A DNA stretch of 64,000 bases, taken from Balaenoptera acutorostrata. Its lineage: Eukaryota > Chordata > Mammalia > Artiodactyla > Balaenopteridae. Below the pieces are notes generated by a model that worked only from the letters and a program-made list of their open reading frames with translations, did no database searches and was not told the DNA's origin. Location of the stretch: NCBI RefSeq assembly GCF_949987535.1, contig NC_080067.1:80005985-80069984 (forward strand), in the 5' to 3' direction. Positions 59,936 through 64,000 of this stretch are shown in pieces. How positions within the stretch are numbered: the first letter of the stretch is position 1; every line of letters begins with the position of its first letter. The position numbers and the translations under genes were made by a program.

Positions 59936-61790
59936 TTATTTTATTTTTTAAACTTTATTAAGGTATAATTTATATACCATAAAATTCAGTCATTATAAGT
60001 ATATAAATTCAGTAATTTTTAGTAAATTTGCAGAGTTGCACAACCATCACTGCATCCTAGTTTTAGAACATTTCTGTCATTCCCCCAAATTCCTTCATTC
60101 CCCTTTGTAGTTAATCCCCCTTCCCACCCTTAGCCCTAGGCAACCACTGTCTGCTTTCTTTATAAATTTATCTTTTGGATATTTCATATAAATGGAATCA
60201 TACACTCTGTTGTCTTTTGAGTCTGCCTTCTTATAATGTTTTTGAGGTTCATCCATATTATAGCATGTATTAGTCATTTCTTTTTGTTACTGAATAATAG
60301 TCGATTGTATAGATATATCCCATTTTGTGTATTCACCATTTGATGGAAGTGGGGTTATTTTCAGTTTTTAGCTATTATGAATATTACTGCTATGATGAAT
60401 ATTCCTGTGCAAGTCTTTGTGGGGATATATGTTTACAGTTCTCTTGAGTTAGACTTGAAGGAGAGTAATTGCTGGGTTATATGGTAAGTTTATGTTTACT
60501 TTTTAAGAAACTGCCACTGTTTTCCAAAGTGGCTGTACCATTTAACATTACCACCAGCAATTATGAGGTTCACATTTCTCCACATCCTTGCCAGCACTTG
60601 GCATTGTCTATCTTTCTGATTATGGCCATTCTAGTGGCTGTGAAGTGGTTTTAATTTGCATTTTTCTAATGACTCATGGTGTTGAGCATCTTTTCATGTG
60701 CTTATTGCCATTTGTATATCTTCTCTGGTGAAATTCTATTCAGATCTTTTGCTTATTTTAAAATTGGATGGTTTTCCTTTTTACTGAGTTGTATATACGT
60801 GTTGTTCAGGTATTCTGGATACAAGTTTTTTCTTTTTTTAATCAGGTAATGAGATTTATAGATTTTTTTTCCCCCTAGGCTGTGGCTTTTTTCTTTTTCT
60901 TAATGGTGTCTTTACAAGAGCAAAAATTTTTAATTTTGACAAAGTCCAGTGTATCAATTTTTTTCCTTTTATGGGTTGTGGTTTTGGTATTGTATCTAAG
61001 AACTCTGCTTATCCCAAGATCACAATGATTTTCTCCTTTGTTTTCTTCTAGAAATTTCAGTTTTAGCTTTTTTTTGGCCATGCCGAGCGGCTTGCAGGAT
61101 CTTAGTTCCCCGACCAGGGATTGAACCCAGGCCCTCGACAGCAGAAGTGCAGAGTCCTAACCACTGGACCACCAGGGAATTCCCCAGTTTTAGCTTTTAT
61201 ATCTGAGTACGTAAGCCATTTTGAGTTAATTTCTGTGTACCGTGTGAGTAAAGGGTCTACTTTTTTTTTTTTTGCCTGTGGCTGGTCAGTTGTCCCTGCA
61301 CTGTATGTTGAAAAGACTCTCCATTCACTGTTGACTTGCCTTGGTGTGTTTATTAAAATCAGTTGATCTTAAATGTAAGGGTTTATTTCTGGATTCTCAG
61401 TTCTGTTCGATTGATCCATTGATCTCTATGTCTGTACTGCCAATACCCCACTGTCTTGATTAGTTTAGCTTTTTAATAAATTTTGAATAGTGTAGGTCCT
61501 GCAACTTGTTATTTTTCAAAATTGTTTTGGCTATTCTAGGTCCTTTGTATTTCCTTATAAGTTTTAGGAACAGAGTATCAGTTTCTACAAAAAAAAAACC
61601 CTGCTGGGATAAAGTATTTTTAAAGGAACAATATGTTAGTATGTTTTATAATATTTCAAGCATGTCCTGTATACGTGATTCTTCTTTGTCATTTGGACTT
61701 TATTATTGTGAAATCTAGGACAAATCTGGTCTTTATTCTTTTATAGTGGTCTTGTTTTTTATTTTTCTGCCTTAGTCTTCTTAGGATTTT
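59936..61790 (-). mobile_element. old L1 fragment
   Basis: 'ttattaaggtataatttata' 3' end through the ORF2 C-terminal region ('aaactgccactgttttccaa', 'gattatggccattctagtgg') to about 61,790. The minus ORF at 60,875-61,081 is an ORF2 scrap. Confidence 0.75.
61070..61183 (-). repeat. CHR SINE, short type, reverse
   Basis: 'tggccatgccgagcggcttg' to 'accaccagggaattcc'. Duplication cagttttagctttt on both sides. Confidence 0.92.
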
Positions 61791-64000
61791 TTTTTAACAT
61801 CTTTATTGGAGTATAATTGCTTTACAATGTTGTGTTAGTTTCTGCTGTATAACAGAGTAAATCAGCTGTACGTATACGTATATCCCCATATCCCCTCCCT
61901 CTCGCGTCTCCCTCCCACCCTCCCTATCCCACCCCTCTAGGTGGTCACAAAGCACCAAGCTGATCTCCCTGTGCAATGCAGCTGCTTCCCACTAGCTTGC
62001 TATTTTACATTTGGTAGTGTATATATGTCCATGCCACTCTCTCACTTCGTCCCAGCTTACCCATCCCCCTCCCCACGTCCTCAAGTCCATTCTCTATGTC
62101 TGCGTCTTTATTCCTGTCCTGCCCCTAGGTTCTTAAGAACCTTTTTTTTTTTTTTTTTAGATTCCATATATATGTGTTAGCATATGGTATTTGTTTTTCT
62201 CTTTCTGACTTCACTCTGTATGACAGACTCTAGGTTCATCCACCTCACTACAAGTAACTCAGTTTCGTTTCTTTTTATGGCTGAGTAATATTCCGTTGTA
62301 TATGTGTGCCACATCTTCTTTATCCATTCATCTGTTGATGGACACTTAGGTTGCTTCCATGTCCTGGCTATTGTAAATAGAGCTGCAATGAACATTCTGG
62401 TACATGACTCTTTTTGTATTATGGTTTTCTCAGGGTATATGCCCAGTACTAGGATTGCTGGGTCGTGTGGTAGTTCTATTTTTAGTTTTTTAAAGAAGCT
62501 CCATACTCTTCTCCATAGTGGCTGTATCAGTTTACATTCCCACCAACAGTGCAAGAGGGTTCCCTTTTCTCCACACCCTCTCCAGCATTTATTGTTTGTA
62601 GATTTTTTGATGATGGCCATTCTGACCAGTGTGAGGTGATACCTCATTGTAGTTTTGATTTTGCAGTTCTCCAGTGGTTAGTGATGTTGAGCATCCTTTC
62701 ATGTGTTTGTTGGCAATCTGTATATCTTCTTTGGAGAAATATCTGTTTAGGTCTTCTGCCCATTTTTGGATTGGGTTGTTTGTTTTTTTGATATTGAGCT
62801 GCATGAGCTGCTTGTAAATTTTGGAGATTAATCCTTTGTCAGTTACTTCATTTGCAAATATTTTCTCCCATTCTGCGGATTGTTTCTTTGTCTTGTTTAT
62901 GGTTTCCTTTGCTGTGCAAAAGCTTTTAAGCTTCATTAGGTCCCTTTTGTTTATTTTTGTTTTTATTTCCATTTCTCTAGGAGGTGGGTCAAAAAGGATC
63001 TTGCTGTGATTTATGGCAGAGTGTTCTGCCTATGTTTTCCTCTAAGAGTTTTATAGTGTCTGGCCTTATATTTAGGTCTTTAATCCATTTGGAGTTTATT
63101 TTTGTGTATGGTGTTAGGGAGTGTTCTTATTTCATTCTTTTACATGTAGCTGTCCAGTTTTCCCAGCACCACTTACTGAAGAGGCTATCTTTTCTCCGTT
63201 GTATATTCTTGCCTCCTTTATGAAAAATAAGGTGACCATATGTGCGTGGGTTTATTTCTGGGCTTTCTATCTTGTTCCATTGATCTATATTTCTGTTTTT
63301 CTGCCAGTACTATACTGTCTTGATTACTGTAGCTTTGTAGTATAGTCTGAAGTCCGGGAGCCTGATTCCTCCAGCTCCGTTTTTCTTTCTCAAGATTGCT
63401 TTGGCTATTTGGCATCTTTTGTGTTTCCATACAAATTGTGAAATTTTTTTATTCTAGTTCTGTGAGAAATGCCATTGGTAGTTTGATAGGGATTGCAATG
63501 AATCTGTAGATTGCTTTGGGTAGTATAGTCATTTTCACAGTGTTGATTCTTCCAATCCAAGAACATGGTATATCTCTCCATCTGTTTGTATCATCTTTAA
63601 TTTCTTTCATCAGTGTCTTATCGTTTTCTGCATACAGGTCTTTTGTTTCCTTAGGTAGTTTTATTCCTAGGTATTTTATTCTTTTTGTTGCAATGATAAA
63701 TGGGAGTGTTTCCTTAATTTCTCTTTCAGATTTTTCATCATTAGTGTATAGGAATGCAAGAGATTTCTGTGCATTAATTTTGTATCCTGCTACTTTACCA
63801 AATTCATTGATTAGCTCTAGTAGTTTTCTGGTAGCATCTTTAGGATTCTCTATGTATAGTATCATGTCATCTGCAAACAGTGACAGCTTTACTTCTTCTT
63901 TTCCAACTTGGGTTCCTTTTATTTCTTTTTCTTCTCTGATTGCTGTGGCTAAAACTTCCAAAACTATGTTGAATAATAGTGGTGAGAGTGGGCAGCCTTG
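61791..64000 (-). mobile_element. L1, same lineage as the 21.8-29.5 kb copy (cut by window end)
   Basis: 3' UTR from about 61,795 ('attggagtataattgcttta'), then ORF2 from its C-terminus (about 62,177) back to the reverse-transcriptase region with [11 protein letters not shown] near 63,860. Frames are broken at least twice. It is close in sequence to the level-3 L1. Its 5' end lies outside. Confidence 0.88.

Larger units (their letters stand above)
54686..64000 (+). other. SNX4: SNX4 intron 1 (continues past the window)
   Basis: CpG-rich for about 300 bases, then AT-rich. Holds L1 pieces at 56.0-56.7, 59.17-61.79 and 61.79-64.0 kb, SINEs at 58.65, 59.37 and 61.07 kb, and an MIR at 57.3 kb. 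I recognise nothing in 55,000-55,940, 56,700-57,300 or 57,530-58,640. Confidence 0.85.

Overview
This is a mammalian nuclear genomic window, most likely from a cetacean. It shows split exons with GT-AG junctions, one CpG-island promoter, and very dense interspersed repeats. I count 33 tRNA-derived SINEs of the CHR type (head 'gggcttccctggtggcgcagtgg', B box 'ggttcgagccc'), 11 on the + strand and 22 on the - strand. These SINEs are characteristic of whales and dolphins. I see no BovB or Bov-tA sequence, which argues against a ruminant. Species assignment is inference.

Two protein-coding genes lie head-to-tail on the + strand. Positions 1 to about 43,905 hold the last five coding exons and 3' UTR of OSBPL11 (oxysterol-binding-protein-related protein 11). 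They encode nearly the whole lipid-transfer (ORD) domain, including the EQVSHHPP signature, with intact frame and splice sites. About 10.6 kb downstream, a CpG island (about 54,350-54,960) carries exon 1 of SNX4 (sorting nexin 4), which encodes 47 residues. SNX4 intron 1 fills the rest of the window. The OSBPL11-SNX4 order matches human 3q21. Both proteins act on phosphoinositide-marked endosome/Golgi membranes, but nothing here suggests shared regulation.

Region by region: 1-3,045 is an OSBPL11 intron with a Tigger-like element inside a hAT element. 3,046-14,091 holds three exons separated by introns with SINEs, MIR and old L1 pieces. 14,092-37,679 is a 23.6-kb intron made almost wholly of nested transposons. 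Its first nest is a broken hAT-Charlie transposase gene containing an L1, which contains a second L1, which contains a SINE. Its second nest is an ancient L1 (18.05-35.97 kb) containing a full-length L1 (19,155-35,220), which contains a younger full-length L1 (21,839-29,506) whose 5' UTR is built from roughly 183-bp tandem monomers. 37,680-43,905 holds the last two exons and the 3' UTR. 43.9-54.3 kb is intergenic, with old L1, MIR and L2 pieces, a probable ERV-L-like solo LTR, and a SINE-within-SINE next to the SNX4 promoter. 54.5-64 kb is SNX4 exon 1 and intron 1, ending inside another L1.

No bacterial-type system, CRISPR array, functional tRNA/rRNA gene or unrecognised multi-gene system is visible. 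The notable content is the transposon stratigraphy, a 169-bp retrocopy-like insertion of unknown origin, and the L1 monomeric promoter. Repeat-family names come from recognition of characteristic sequence, not a library search.
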